A DNA stretch of 64,000 bases, from the NCBI RefSeq assembly GCF_900184035.1, contig NZ_FXWP01000025.1, positions 496,001 to 560,000 on the forward strand, in the 5' to 3' direction. This DNA is from Kosakonia pseudosacchari. Its GTDB lineage: Bacteria; Pseudomonadota; Gammaproteobacteria; Enterobacterales; Enterobacteriaceae. How positions within the stretch are numbered: position 1 is the stretch's first letter; each line of letters begins with the position of its first letter. Positions 48,161-58,446 of this stretch are shown in pieces. Both the position numbers and the translations under genes were made by a program. The notes under the pieces are model-generated. The model made no database searches, had not been told where the DNA came from, and saw only the letters and a program-made list of their open reading frames with translations.

Positions 48161-48907
48161 ATGGATCACGCGATTTATACCGCAATGGGGGCCGCAAACG
48201 CGGCCCTTAACCGCCAGGCGGTGACCTCTAACAACCTGGCGAATGCTTCTACCACCGGTTTTCGTGCGCAGATCGCGGCGTTTCGCGCGATCCCTGTGCA
48301 GGGGCCGTCGATAGAAACCCGCACGATGGTGGCCGAATCCACGCCGTTTAGCGACAACACCATGGGCACGATGCAGGCCACCGGGCGCAGCCTGGATGTC
48401 GCCATGCCGCAAAACGGCTGGCTGGCGGTGCAGTTGCCCGATGGCAGTGAAGGCTACACCAAAGACGGCAACATCGAAGTGGATGCCGAAGGCCAGTTGC
48501 GGGTGCGCGGTATGCCGCTGCTCGGTGACGGCGGCCCGGTAGCTGTACCGCCGCAGGCGGAACTGACTATCGCGGCGGACGGCACCATCACCGCGCTGGG
48601 CGCAGGCGATGAGCCTTCAGCGCTGGCGCAGGTGGCGCGCCTGAAAATGGTTAACGCTACACCAAACACGCTGAAACATGGCGATGACGGTCTGTTTCAT
48701 GTCGCCGATCCGGCGGCGGCACAAGTGCTTCCCGCTGATGCGGATCTGCGCTTGATGCCCGGCATGCTGGAAGGCAGCAACGTCAGCCCGGTGAAATCGA
48801 TGGTGGACATGATCGCCACCGCCCGCGGTTTTGACATGAACATGAAAGTCATCACCACCGTTGATGATAACGAACAAAAAGCTAACCAGTTACTGAGCGC
48901 CGGTTAA
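48161..48907 (+). CDS. flgF: Flagellar proximal rod protein FlgF
   Basis: 248 residues with the family N terminus (MGAANAALNRQAVTSNNLANASTTGFRA) and C-terminal helix (PVKSMVDMIATARGFDMNMKVITT). It forms part of the proximal rod with FlgB and FlgC. 12 bp after flgE. Confidence 0.95.
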   Translation: MDHAIYTAMGAANAALNRQAVTSNNLANASTTGFRAQIAAFRAIPVQGPSIETRTMVAESTPFSDNTMGTMQATGRSLDVAMPQNGWLAVQLPDGSEGYTKDGNIEVDAEGQLRVRGMPLLGDGGPVAVPPQAELTIAADGTITALGAGDEPSALAQVARLKMVNATPNTLKHGDDGLFHVADPAAAQVLPADADLRLMPGMLEGSNVSPVKSMVDMIATARGFDMNMKVITTVDDNEQKANQLLSAG

Positions 48908-48930
48908 GCCCCGATAAGGAGAAATAGACC

Positions 48931-49713
48931 ATGATCCGTTCTTTATGGATTGCGAAAACCGGCCTCGAAGCCCAGCAAACCAATATGGATGTGATTTCCA
49001 ACAACCTGGCGAACGTCAGCACCAACGGCTTTAAACGCCAGCGTGCGGTATTTGAAGATCTGATTTATCAGACCTTACGCCAGCCGGGCGCGCAGTCTTC
49101 CGAGCAGACCACCATCCCTTCTGGTTTACAGCTGGGTACCGGTGTTCGCCCGGTTGCGACCGAGCGCATTCACAGCCAGGGCAGCCTGACGCAGACCAAC
49201 AACAGCAAAGACGTCGCCATTCAGGGCAGCGGTTTCTTCCAGGTACAGTTGCCGGATGGCACCACCGCCTATACCCGCGACGGCTCGTTCCAGTTTGACC
49301 AGAACGGACAGCTGGTGACCTCCAGCGGTTATCAGGTGCAACCGGCGATCACTATCCCGCAGGACGCGCAAAGCCTGACCATCGGTAACGACGGTATTGT
49401 CAGCGTGACCGTGCCGGGGCAGACCGCGCCGCAGCAGGTTGGTCAGCTAACGCTGAGCTCATTTATCAATGATTCCGGCCTCGAAAGCATTGGTGAAAAC
49501 CTGTATCGCGAAACGCAATCGTCTGGCGCACCGAATGAATCCACACCGGGTTTAAACGGCGCGGGAACCCTGAAACAGGGCTACGTCGAAACCTCGAACG
49601 TTAACGTCGCAGAAGAGCTGGTCAATATGATCCAGACCCAGCGCGCCTACGAAATTAACAGTAAAGCGGTGTCGACGTCTGACCAGATGCTGCAACGACT
49701 GACTCAACTTTGA
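48931..49713 (+). CDS. flgG: Flagellar distal rod protein FlgG
   Basis: 260 residues, exactly the E. coli length and among the best conserved proteins of the cluster: [20 protein letters not shown] at the start, [14 protein letters not shown], and the C-terminal helix [20 protein letters not shown]. It forms the distal rod. A ribosome site AAGGAG precedes it. Confidence 0.97.
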   Translation: MIRSLWIAKTGLEAQQTNMDVISNNLANVSTNGFKRQRAVFEDLIYQTLRQPGAQSSEQTTIPSGLQLGTGVRPVATERIHSQGSLTQTNNSKDVAIQGSGFFQVQLPDGTTAYTRDGSFQFDQNGQLVTSSGYQVQPAITIPQDAQSLTIGNDGIVSVTVPGQTAPQQVGQLTLSSFINDSGLESIGENLYRETQSSGAPNESTPGLNGAGTLKQGYVETSNVNVAEELVNMIQTQRAYEINSKAVSTSDQMLQRLTQL

Positions 49714-49762
49714 TCCCTGGCCGCGGGCATCGCTCGCGGCTGCTTTACCTGTAGTGAATGAA

Positions 49763-50476
49763 ATGACCAATCTCCCTTGCTCTGTACGTACGCTTTGTCG
49801 TTTAGCAACGACTTTCATGCTGATTTCCGTGGTTACCGGCTGCGCCTACATTCCGCAAAAACCGTTGGTGGGGGGCGAAACCTCCGCTATGCCCGCACCG
49901 GTCGCCGCCGCTACCGCGAATGGCTCGATTTTTCAGACAGGGCAGGCGATGAATTATGGTTATCAACCGATGTTTGAAGACCGCCGCCCACGCAACGTAG
50001 GCGACACGCTGACCATTGCGCTGCAAGAAAACGTCAGCGCCAGCAAGAGTTCCTCGGCGAGTGCCTCGCGTGATGGCTCCACCGATGTCGGCGTCGCCGG
50101 CGTACCTGGTTTTATGGCCGGTCTGGTGGGCAACGGTAAAGCCGATGCGTCCATCAGTGGAACGAATGATTTCGCCGGGAAAGGCGGCGCGGCGGCGAAA
50201 AATACCTTTAGCGGCACCATCACCGTGACGGTGAAACAGGTGCTGGAAAACGGCAACCTGGCGGTTGTCGGTGAAAAACAGATTGCGATTAACCAAGGGA
50301 CTGAGTTTATCCGCTTCTCCGGCATCGTGAACCCGCGCACCATCAGCGCCAGCAACACCGTTATCTCCACCCAGGTGGCAGATGCGCGTATCGAGTATGT
50401 CGGTAATGGCTATATCAACGAAGCGCAGCAAATGGGCTGGCTGCAGCGCATGTTCCTTAACCTTTCTCCTTTTTGA
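49763..50476 (+). CDS. flgH: Flagellar L-ring lipoprotein FlgH
   Basis: 237 residues from the ATG at 49763; a GTG three codons upstream is an alternative. The lipobox (SVVTGC) makes Cys the acylated N-terminal residue of the mature outer-membrane L-ring protein. The [29 protein letters not shown] region and the C-terminal [22 protein letters not shown] are family hallmarks. Confidence 0.96.
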   Translation: MTNLPCSVRTLCRLATTFMLISVVTGCAYIPQKPLVGGETSAMPAPVAAATANGSIFQTGQAMNYGYQPMFEDRRPRNVGDTLTIALQENVSASKSSSASASRDGSTDVGVAGVPGFMAGLVGNGKADASISGTNDFAGKGGAAAKNTFSGTITVTVKQVLENGNLAVVGEKQIAINQGTEFIRFSGIVNPRTISASNTVISTQVADARIEYVGNGYINEAQQMGWLQRMFLNLSPF

Positions 50477-50479
50477 TTG

Positions 50480-51598
50480 ATGATGAAAACGAATCTCTTA
50501 ACCCGTGGCCTTGCGCTGTTGTGCTGTCTGTCGGCGCTTATCGCCGGGCAGGCCAGCGCGGAGCGCATTCGCGATATCACCACCCTGCAAGGGGTACGCG
50601 GCAACTCCCTGATGGGCTATGGCCTGGTTGTCGGGCTTGATGGTACTGGCGACCAGACCATGCAGACACCGTTTACCACCCAGAGCCTGAACAACATGCT
50701 CTCGCAGCTCGGTATCACCGTGCCGGCGGGCGTGAATATGCAGCTCAAAAACGTCGCGGCGGTAATGGTGACGGCGGAACTGCCGCCGTTTGCCCGCGCC
50801 GGTCAGCAGATTGACGTGGTGGTTTCCTCAATGGGTAACGCCAAAAGCCTGCGCGGCGGCACACTGCTGATGACCCCGCTGAAGGGCGCGGATAGCCAGA
50901 TTTATGCGCTGGCGCAGGGGAACCTGTTGGTTTCCGGCGCAGGCGCGCAAGCCGGTGGCAACCGGGTGCAGGTCAACCAGCTTAATGGCGCACGCATCAG
51001 CGGTGGCGCGACGGTTGAACGTGAAGTGCCGTCGAACTTTGCCGCTCAAGGCTCGCTTAAACTCCAGCTTAATGAAGATGATTTCACCGTGGCACAACAG
51101 GTGAGCGATGCGATCAACCGCCGTTACGCAGGCGCCGCATTTGCGGAAGATGCGCGCACCATTAGCCTGCGCGCACCTGCCGACAGCGCCGCGCGCGTGC
51201 GCTTCCTTGCGGCGGTGCAGGATATTCCGTTGCGCGTGGATGCCGGTGATGCGCGAATCATCATCAACTCGCGTACCGGATCGGTGGTGATGAACCGCCA
51301 TGTTTCGCTGGATTCCTGTGCGGTTGCGCAGGGCGATCTGACGGTAGAAGTCGCTAACAACACCCAGGTGAACCAGCCGAATACGCCGCTGGCAGGCGGG
51401 CAAACAGTGGTCACGCAGAACACGCAGCTTTCCGTGCGTGAGCAAAACGGCTCGCTGCAACGCGTGAACACCAGCACCGATTTGAACAATGTGGTGCGGG
51501 CGTTAAACAACCTTGGCGCAACGCCGAATGATTTGATGGCGATCCTGCAATCGATGAAAACCGCAGGCTGCCTGCATGCGCGTCTGGAGATTAACTGA
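50480..51598 (+). CDS. flgI: Flagellar P-ring protein FlgI
   Basis: 372 residues from the first ATG (50480), 3 bp after the flgH stop codon. A signal peptide ends at ASA|ERIRD. The periplasmic P-ring signatures [17 protein letters not shown] and [11 protein letters not shown] are present, as are the two cysteines ([19 protein letters not shown]) that form the stabilising disulfide in E. coli FlgI. Confidence 0.96.
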   Translation: MMKTNLLTRGLALLCCLSALIAGQASAERIRDITTLQGVRGNSLMGYGLVVGLDGTGDQTMQTPFTTQSLNNMLSQLGITVPAGVNMQLKNVAAVMVTAELPPFARAGQQIDVVVSSMGNAKSLRGGTLLMTPLKGADSQIYALAQGNLLVSGAGAQAGGNRVQVNQLNGARISGGATVEREVPSNFAAQGSLKLQLNEDDFTVAQQVSDAINRRYAGAAFAEDARTISLRAPADSAARVRFLAAVQDIPLRVDAGDARIIINSRTGSVVMNRHVSLDSCAVAQGDLTVEVANNTQVNQPNTPLAGGQTVVTQNTQLSVREQNGSLQRVNTSTDLNNVVRALNNLGATPNDLMAILQSMKTAGCLHARLEIN

Positions 51599-52557
51599 TG
51601 ATCGGCCCGGCAATGACTCAGGGGGCGGCGTTTGACGCGCACAGCCTCGACAAACTGAAACTGGCCGCCCACAACGACTCCCCGGATGCGTTAAAGGCGG
51701 TGGCGAAGCAGATGGAAGGCTTGTTCGTGCAGATGATGCTCAAGAGCATGCGCCAGGCCTCCTTCAAAGACGGGCTGTTTAATACGCAGCAGTCGGAGAT
51801 GTTTACCTCGATGTATGACCAGCAGTTGTCGCAGAACATCGCCGAAAAAGGAAAAATGGGTTTTGCCGATCTGATGGTGCAACAACTGACCGGCAAACCC
51901 GCCTCAACAGTGGAAAATGTCACAGCGACGCGTGAAGTGCCGCTTAATATCAGCCCGGCACGCTTTATCAGCGTGCCGCTGCGTTTGCAGCCGGTCGACC
52001 CTGAAGAACAGCAGGCAGAAAAAACCGCCACGCCGCAGCCGGAAATTGCGGCCGTTCCTGGCGGCAGCTTTATTTCCCGCATGATGGGGCCTGCGATGGC
52101 GGTCGCGCGTTTAAGCGGTATTCCACATCAGTTAATTATTGCCCAGGCGGCGCTGGAATCCGGTTGGGGTAAACGCGAAATTATGACCAGCGATGGCAAA
52201 CCAAGTCATAACTTATTTGGCGTGAAAGCCACGGCGGATTGGGACGGTGAAACTACCGAAATTACCACCACCGAATATGAAAATGGCACTGCGCAGAAAA
52301 TAAGGGATAAATTTAAAGTCTATTCCTCTTATACCGAAGCGCTGGAAGATTATACGTCGTTAATTAGTCGTAGCCCGCGTTATAAAAATGTTGTGAAATC
52401 TGAATCGCCGGAAATAGCGGCAAAAGCGTTGCAGTCTGCCGGATATGCAACCGATCCTGCGTATGCGAAAAAATTGATCAGCATCATTCAGCAAGTGAAG
52501 AATAACGTCAATCAGGCGGCTGAAGCCTATTCGACAGATTTTTCTTCATTATTTTAA
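51598..52557 (+). CDS. flgJ: Flagellar rod cap and muramidase FlgJ
   Basis: 319 residues. The N-terminal rod-cap domain (about 1-100; MEGLFVQMMLKSMR, NIAEKGKMGFADLMVQQL) is followed by a C-terminal glucosaminidase-type domain (about 165-315). The catalytic glutamate of that domain lies in AALESGWGKREI, and the HNLFGVKA segment is typical. It opens the peptidoglycan for the rod. The start codon shares one base with the flgI stop (TGATG). Confidence 0.95.
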   Translation: MIGPAMTQGAAFDAHSLDKLKLAAHNDSPDALKAVAKQMEGLFVQMMLKSMRQASFKDGLFNTQQSEMFTSMYDQQLSQNIAEKGKMGFADLMVQQLTGKPASTVENVTATREVPLNISPARFISVPLRLQPVDPEEQQAEKTATPQPEIAAVPGGSFISRMMGPAMAVARLSGIPHQLIIAQAALESGWGKREIMTSDGKPSHNLFGVKATADWDGETTEITTTEYENGTAQKIRDKFKVYSSYTEALEDYTSLISRSPRYKNVVKSESPEIAAKALQSAGYATDPAYAKKLISIIQQVKNNVNQAAEAYSTDFSSLF

Positions 52558-52658
52558 CCGTCAGGCTTTAGTGAAATTTTGTAAGGCCGATAAATATAAG
52601 AGAGCGCTACTTTTATCAGGGGCGTCTTACCTCCTCCTCTGGTTAGGATCGATAACAT

Positions 52659-54299
52659 ATGAATTTAATCAATCTCGCCCAGAATGGGCTTAACGCTGCG
52701 CAGAACGCATTGAATGTGGTGGGGAATAACCTGTCAAATGCGACCACCGCAGGATATAGCCGCCAGAATATTATCCTGGGCGAAGCGGGTGGCAAATCCA
52801 CCAATTATGGTTTCTTCGGCTATGGCGTAAAAGTGGGCGACGTTCAGCGTGCTTATAATGGTTTTATGACCAATCAGGTACGCGGCGCGGCAACGGAATT
52901 TTATTCCCTGAATAGCCGTTACGAGCAGGTTAGCCAAATTGATAACATGCTTGGCGACAGCACCAACAATATTTCCGTGACCATGGACAATTTATTCGAA
53001 GCCATGGAATCGGTAAGTAAAGACCCGGTTGATCCGGCGGCTCGCCAGGGGGTTATGGCTGAATTTAATGCGATTGCCAACCAATATCGCAGCAACAGCA
53101 AAACATTAAATGGTCTGGAGCAGAGCACCAACACGCAAATTGAACAGACCGTTGATGATATTAACTCCTATACCAAACAGCTGGCGTCGCTGAATAAGCA
53201 AATTGAAAAGATCCACGGTCAGACCGGCGGTATGCCTGCGGATTTACTCGATCAGCGTGACCAGATATTAGGCCAACTGAGCGAGAAGATCGGTATTAAG
53301 GTGACAGAAAATACCGATACCGGCGCGGTCAGCGTTTCCATGCAAAACGGGATGTCGCTGGTGAGCGGCGGCAAATCCTATGAACTGCAGGCCAGTGCCT
53401 CTGAAAGCGACCCGGCAAAAACCGTGGTGGCGTACGTTGACGCTTCAGGCAACGCTCTGCCGCTCGACGAAGGGAAAACCACCGGTGCGCTGGGCGGGCT
53501 GTTCAAATTCCGCAATGAAGATCTGGTTTCCGCGCGCGATCAGCTGAACCAGCTGGCGCTGCAAATGGCCAACAAATTCAACGAAGCGAATGCGCAGGGT
53601 TACGACCTCGACGGCAACGCGGGCGGCGATATTTTTAACATCGGTCAACCGCAAGCGGTCGGCAATATCAATAACGCGGGCACCGGTTCACTGGATGTCA
53701 GCTTTGCCGATATCCCGTCGGTGAAATCGGAAGACTACCAGCTGACTTTTAACGGGCCGGGCAGCACCGACTGGACTATCACCACTGCGGATGGCCGCGC
53801 TATCACGCCGACCATTGGCACTAATGGTGAACTGGAATTCGAAGGGATCTCCATTACCCCAGGCGGCACACCGCAGCCGGGCGACAGCTTCTCGCTGAAC
53901 CCGACCGACGGCGCGGCAGATAACATCACCGTGGCGATCACCGATGGCGATCAGATTGCGGCGGCGAAATCTCCCGATCCTGACGACCAGAGCGATAACG
54001 AGAACATCCTGGCGATGATTGGCATCAAGGACGAAGAAGTGGTTGACGGCAAGACGCTGTCGGGCGCTTACGCAAGCCTTGTCAGCTCCGTCGGTGCCTC
54101 GGTGAGCGCGCTGAAAGCGGACATGTCCACCTCAGCGAATGTGTATGACCAGTGGGCGCTTCAGCAGCAGTCGGTTTCGGGTGTTGATATCACTGAAGAG
54201 TACGTCAATTTGCAGATGTTCTCGCAGTATTACCAGGCGAACGCGCAGGTTCTACAGACTGCGAACACCCTGTTCGACACGTTGTTAAGTATTCGCTAA
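52659..54299 (+). CDS. flgK: Hook-filament junction protein FlgK
   Basis: 546 residues (547 in E. coli). N terminus LINLAQNGLNAAQNALNVVG and NNLSNATTAGYSRQ; C terminus SGVDITEEYVNLQMFSQYYQANAQVLQ, both diagnostic of FlgK (HAP1). A spacer of about 100 bp separates it from flgJ, as in E. coli, where flgKL has an extra class 3 promoter; no clear sigma-28 box was found here. Confidence 0.95.
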   Translation: MNLINLAQNGLNAAQNALNVVGNNLSNATTAGYSRQNIILGEAGGKSTNYGFFGYGVKVGDVQRAYNGFMTNQVRGAATEFYSLNSRYEQVSQIDNMLGDSTNNISVTMDNLFEAMESVSKDPVDPAARQGVMAEFNAIANQYRSNSKTLNGLEQSTNTQIEQTVDDINSYTKQLASLNKQIEKIHGQTGGMPADLLDQRDQILGQLSEKIGIKVTENTDTGAVSVSMQNGMSLVSGGKSYELQASASESDPAKTVVAYVDASGNALPLDEGKTTGALGGLFKFRNEDLVSARDQLNQLALQMANKFNEANAQGYDLDGNAGGDIFNIGQPQAVGNINNAGTGSLDVSFADIPSVKSEDYQLTFNGPGSTDWTITTADGRAITPTIGTNGELEFEGISITPGGTPQPGDSFSLNPTDGAADNITVAITDGDQIAAAKSPDPDDQSDNENILAMIGIKDEEVVDGKTLSGAYASLVSSVGASVSALKADMSTSANVYDQWALQQQSVSGVDITEEYVNLQMFSQYYQANAQVLQTANTLFDTLLSIR

Positions 54300-54346
54300 G
54301 TACGCCCGGTTTACCGGGCCACTCAATGAAAAGTCAGGAATAAACG

Positions 54347-55270
54347 ATGCGTCTTAGCACCAGTTATATGTTTCAAAACCGTATTGATAGCCTGTCAGAT
54401 GCCATGACCGGTTATAACGATCTGTCCACGCGTCTTTCAGCCGGGCAGACGCTGCTGAAGCCTTCCGACGATCCAACGGGCGCGTCGCAGGCGGTCATTT
54501 TGCAGAATGCGTTATCCAGAATGAGCCAGTACGACACCGCGCGCACCTACGCGCAGGATGCGCTGGGCCAGGAAGATAACACGCTGGATTCTATCTCTAA
54601 CCTGCTGTCTGAAAATTTGTCGCAGAAAATTGTCGCCGGTGGTAACGGCGCGTACTCCGATGAGGATCGCACGGCGCTGGCGCAGGAGTTGCAAGGTATT
54701 CGCGATAACCTGCTGGATCTGGCGAACACCAAAAACAGCGACGGGCGCTATATTTTTGCCGGTTACAAAACCGGGGCGGCACCTTTCCAGAAAGACGGCA
54801 CCTATGTCGGCGGTGATACCGCGATGACGCAGGTCGTTTCCGACAGCACCGAAATGCAGGTCGGTCATACGGGCGACGATATCTTTTTGAGCGGTTCGTC
54901 GGACGATCTGTTTAAAGCGCTGGACGCGGCCATTACGCAACTGCAGCAGCCGATTACCAGCGATGCCGATCGTCAGGCTTTGCAGGATACGCTGGACAGC
55001 ACCAATATCAGCATCAAGAAAAACATTGATAACCTCGGTAAGGTTCGCGCCACCGTCGGGACCAATATGCAACAACTAGAAGCCCTGGGCTTTAGTTCCG
55101 AAGCGCAAAATATCAATGTGCAAAGCCGGTTGCAGGAAACATTAGGTTCGGATTGGGATTCAATGATTACGCTGTTGTCGCAATCAAAGATGTCAGAGTT
55201 TGCGCTTAATTCGTCCATGACCGTATTTCAGTCGATGCAGCAGCTATCAATTTTTAATTTTGTGGGTTAA
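54347..55270 (+). CDS. flgL: Hook-filament junction protein FlgL
   Basis: 307 residues (317 in E. coli), flagellin-like ends: MRLSTSYMFQNRIDSLSDAM at the N terminus with LSAGQTLLKPSDDPTGA, and a helical C terminus ending in SIFNFVG. It caps the hook before filament growth (HAP3). Followed by a strong terminator. Confidence 0.95.
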   Translation: MRLSTSYMFQNRIDSLSDAMTGYNDLSTRLSAGQTLLKPSDDPTGASQAVILQNALSRMSQYDTARTYAQDALGQEDNTLDSISNLLSENLSQKIVAGGNGAYSDEDRTALAQELQGIRDNLLDLANTKNSDGRYIFAGYKTGAAPFQKDGTYVGGDTAMTQVVSDSTEMQVGHTGDDIFLSGSSDDLFKALDAAITQLQQPITSDADRQALQDTLDSTNISIKKNIDNLGKVRATVGTNMQQLEALGFSSEAQNINVQSRLQETLGSDWDSMITLLSQSKMSEFALNSSMTVFQSMQQLSIFNFVG

Positions 55271-55281
55271 CCCGATTCAGG

Positions 55282-55304
55282 CCCGTCATTATTGACGGGT
55301 TTTT
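55282..55304 (+). terminator. Intrinsic terminator after flgL
   Basis: 7-bp stem CCCGTCA/TGACGGG (55282-55288 and 55293-55299) with a 4-nt loop and TTTTT directly after. It ends the flgB-L unit, so the chemoreceptor gene that follows needs its own promoter. Confidence 0.9.
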
Positions 55305-55378
55305 ATTCATCTCGCATGTGTGCATGGAATACCTGCAAAAAGGTATTTCACCGTGTTCTCAATTAGTTAGGTTTCGTT

Positions 55379-57040
55379 ATGTTTAAAGACTTAAAAATAT
55401 CCACCGGGATTAATATCCTGTTTGGGTTGTTAATTGCTTGTATTATTTTGGTCTCTGCCTATGCGCTGGTAAGTAGCCGCTCGACGGCGGATAACTTCGG
55501 TGATGCGGTAATGACCAATGACAACATCGATATGCTGAATAGCGCGATTGTCGGCTTGACGGGGGGTATTGCTCAGGTTAACGGCGCGATGGTCGCGACC
55601 CTGATCAACCAGCCGGTAGAACAAACTGATATCGACAAAGCGAAGGAAATGCTCGCGAATGCGGAAAAGCAGATGGACAAATTTGTGTCCACGCCATTCC
55701 AGACCGAGGAAGAGCAGACGATTGCCGCCAATATTAAGAAGCGTTTTGATACGGTTCTGGCAAGTGCGCAGCGGAAAATTACCTTTATTAAAAACCCGAC
55801 CGCCTATGATCGCGATATGATTGACGAAGCCAAAAACCGTATTGCGGTACAAGAGGCGGCTGAAGAGTATCTGACTTATGCCGAGCACCTGGTTACTGGT
55901 TTTAGCGAGGTATCGCACAGTGACACCCAGCGGATGACTTTCTTCGCGTTCTTTGCTCTGGCTCTGGCGATCATTAGCGCGGTGGGTTCTCGTATCTGGC
56001 TGAAACGCACTATCTTTAGCCGTCTGGAGCAGGCCGTTGTCTCCTTCCAGGCTATTGCTGGCGGCAACCTGAGCAACAAAATTGACGCCGGTGCGCAGAA
56101 CGAAATCGGCCAAATGTTGCAGGAAGTGGAGCATATGCGCCAGTCGCTGACCGACACGGTGTACGGTATTCGTAATGGCGTGAAGCAGATTTACTCCAAC
56201 GCCCAGGAAATCGCGACCAGCAACAACGATCTCTCTTCGCGTACTGAACAGCAGGCTTCCGCACTGCAGGAAACTGCGGCCAGCATGGAAGAGCTGAAAA
56301 TCACGGTTCGTCAGAACGCCGATAACGCCCACAGCGCTCAGCAACTGGCAGAAAGCGCCAGCGCCAGCGCGCAGAAAGGCGGCGAAGTGATGACCAATCT
56401 TGATAAGATCATGACGGAAATTACGGTGAACTCCCGCCAAATTGCCGACATCAACAGCGTGATCGATAGCATTGCTAACCAGACCAACATCCTGGCGCTT
56501 AACGCGGCGGTTGAAGCGGCGCGTGCCGGTGAACAGGGGCGTGGTTTTGCGGTGGTTGCCGGTGAAGTGCGTAACCTGGCGAAACGCAGCGCCGATGCGG
56601 CGAAAGAGATCCGCCAATTGATCAACACCTGTGTCGCCAATATGAATATCGGTTCCCAGGAAGTGGAATTGGCCGGTTCTTCAATGCAGGAAATTGTGAA
56701 ATCTGTTATTCAGGTAACCGACATTATGGCGGAAATTACCTCGGCATCGGATGAGCAAAGCACCGGTATTAACCAGATTGCGCAGGCCGTTAATGAAATG
56801 GATCTGGTCACGCAGCAGAATGCCAGCATGGTTGAGAATGCTGCGCGCACCGCAACCAGCGTGGAAGAACATGCCAGCGATCTGGAACAAATTGTCGCGC
56901 AGTTTGTTGTTAATGAAAGCCACGTATCGGTTGTGACCCGTGAACGAAATAACAGCGAGAAATTGCGCCCGGTTATTACCACTGCCAAGCGAGATTATGT
57001 TCCTGCCAAGAAAAGTGAAGGCGACTGGGAAACATTTTAA
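55379..57040 (+). CDS. Methyl-accepting chemotaxis protein of the flagellar cluster
   Basis: 553-residue receptor: TM1 (about 11-31), a periplasmic four-helix domain (about 32-186), TM2 (about 188-208), HAMP (about 210-262), then the signalling domain with the conserved tip. It ends in DWETF, a CheR/CheB docking pentapeptide. The three ligand-binding arginines of Tsr/Tar are not seen in the corresponding helix (INGAMVATLINQPVEQT), so its ligand is likely not a simple amino acid. It sits between flgL and fliA and is probably dedicated to this system. No sigma-28 box was recognised upstream. Confidence 0.94.
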   Translation: MFKDLKISTGINILFGLLIACIILVSAYALVSSRSTADNFGDAVMTNDNIDMLNSAIVGLTGGIAQVNGAMVATLINQPVEQTDIDKAKEMLANAEKQMDKFVSTPFQTEEEQTIAANIKKRFDTVLASAQRKITFIKNPTAYDRDMIDEAKNRIAVQEAAEEYLTYAEHLVTGFSEVSHSDTQRMTFFAFFALALAIISAVGSRIWLKRTIFSRLEQAVVSFQAIAGGNLSNKIDAGAQNEIGQMLQEVEHMRQSLTDTVYGIRNGVKQIYSNAQEIATSNNDLSSRTEQQASALQETAASMEELKITVRQNADNAHSAQQLAESASASAQKGGEVMTNLDKIMTEITVNSRQIADINSVIDSIANQTNILALNAAVEAARAGEQGRGFAVVAGEVRNLAKRSADAAKEIRQLINTCVANMNIGSQEVELAGSSMQEIVKSVIQVTDIMAEITSASDEQSTGINQIAQAVNEMDLVTQQNASMVENAARTATSVEEHASDLEQIVAQFVVNESHVSVVTRERNNSEKLRPVITTAKRDYVPAKKSEGDWETF

Positions 57041-57125
57041 TTCGCTGTGGGTTTCGTGGGGAAATAAAGTCACGATATGTTCCACTTTCCGATTGCTTAT
57101 CATGCTATTTGAATTGGCGATAATC

Positions 57126-57151
57126 GATAATAATTTTAGTCAATTATTATC
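57126..57151. promoter_or_regulatory. 10-bp perfect inverted repeat just upstream of fliA
   Basis: GATAATAATT and AATTATTATC flank a 6-nt centre; the site ends 18 bp before the fliA GTG. AT-rich symmetric DNA at this place suggests an operator or a weak hairpin in the leader. The binding protein is unknown. Confidence 0.45.
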
Positions 57152-57169
57152 ATCCCGGAAATTGTAATA

Positions 57170-57898
57170 GTGAATGGATTATATAGCCCTGACGGGTCAA
57201 TTCAGAAAGACCAGTTGTGGACCAAATACGGTTATTTGGTTCGCTATGAAGCGTTAAAGATGCAGTCTAAATTATCGTCAAGTGTTGATATTGACGATCT
57301 TATTCAGGCTGGTGCTATTGCGCTTCTGGATGCAATCGAACAGTTTGACCCCAAAAAAGGGGTCAAACTCACGGTCTATATTGCACAGCGTTTACGTTGG
57401 GCCTTTATGGATGAATTACGCGAACACGACTGGGTGCCTCGCCGCGTGCGTCGTAAGACCCGCGAAGTTTCTTCTGCCATTATGCGCGTTGAGCAACGTG
57501 CCGGTGGCGTGGCAAGCGAGTCCGACATTGCTGCTGAATTAGGGATGTCATTGCAGGAATATCAGCAAGTATTATCCGAAACAAATACCAGCATGCTCTG
57601 TTCACTCGATGAGCTACAAGAATTACTGGCAGATGGTGTTGAGCTGTCAGAAATGGAACAGGATCATCTTGATCCGCTAAATGATGTTTTACTGGGCGAT
57701 TTGACAAAGCAGATCAGTAAGGAGATCAGAGAACTTCCTGAGCGCGAGCAGATGCTACTCAATTTATATTATCAACAGGAGTTGAATATGAAGGAAGTCG
57801 GATCGCTGCTGGGTATTACCGAAACGCGCGTCAGCCAGTTGCATAGCCAAACGATCAAACGTTTACGTGCACGTCTGGAAGGAAGAGGCTGGGAATAA
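57170..57898 (+). CDS. fliA: Flagellar sigma factor FliA (sigma-28)
   Basis: 242 residues with a GTG start that aligns with the E. coli FliA N terminus (MNGLYSPDG versus MNSLYTAEG). Sigma regions 2 (DIDDLIQAGAIALLDAIEQFD; MDELREHDWVPRRVRRK), 3 and 4 (LPEREQMLLNLYYQQELNMKEVGSLLGITETRVSQLHSQTIKRLRARL) are complete. Clear differences from E. coli FliA run through regions 1.2-3, so this is a diverged copy. No fliZ follows. FlgM at 44 kb is the presumed partner. Confidence 0.93.
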   Translation: MNGLYSPDGSIQKDQLWTKYGYLVRYEALKMQSKLSSSVDIDDLIQAGAIALLDAIEQFDPKKGVKLTVYIAQRLRWAFMDELREHDWVPRRVRRKTREVSSAIMRVEQRAGGVASESDIAAELGMSLQEYQQVLSETNTSMLCSLDELQELLADGVELSEMEQDHLDPLNDVLLGDLTKQISKEIRELPEREQMLLNLYYQQELNMKEVGSLLGITETRVSQLHSQTIKRLRARLEGRGWE

Positions 57899-58084
57899 TA
57901 AGGTATCAGGAAAATCTTGCTCCGATTAAATTTCGACCAGGCTGGCTTTCCTTATTAGGTTCATTATTTCCGTTTCACCTTGATTTCTTATACTAAAAAA
58001 ATCGGCATTAAACTTGTTACATCTTGGTTACACAATAAAGGACGGTAATTGCATTATGGATTACCTTGTACAGGGGGAATTGTA

Positions 58085-58432
58085 ATGAACGTAACAAACT
58101 TTAATGAGCCGACGCAGTGTATTCGGGATTTGAATCTTTCCTATTTGTTATTGGCGCAACGTCTTATTCACGAGGACCGCTTTACGGCAAAATTTCGCCT
58201 GGGATTAAGTGAGTCCACTATTGATATTGTGAAAGGTTTGACGTTTCCGCAGCTTATTAAACTTGCGTCAACCGGCCAGCTTATTTGTCGGTTACGCATA
58301 GATAACGAAACAGTGATTGACTGTTTGACCAAAGATTCCCGTATTGATGCTTTACAAAGTATCCATACCGGAATCATTTTATCCACTGATTTGCTTAATT
58401 CTCTTTCTGAGGACGAGCCTTCGAGATCCTGA
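58085..58432 (+). CDS. flhD: Flagellar master regulator subunit FlhD
   Basis: 115 residues from the ATG after AGGGGGAATTGTA; the upstream in-frame ATG lacks a site. The conserved core INLSYLLLAQRLI appears here as LNLSYLLLAQRLI, followed by FRLGLSE and SRIDALQSIHTGIILSTDLLN, matching E. coli FlhD. The rest differs widely. With FlhC it forms the FlhD4C2 activator of class 2 flagellar promoters. It is placed inside the structural cluster, with its own 186-bp upstream region. Confidence 0.93.
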   Translation: MNVTNFNEPTQCIRDLNLSYLLLAQRLIHEDRFTAKFRLGLSESTIDIVKGLTFPQLIKLASTGQLICRLRIDNETVIDCLTKDSRIDALQSIHTGIILSTDLLNSLSEDEPSRS

Positions 58433-58446
58433 CAGCGGAGTTTGTG

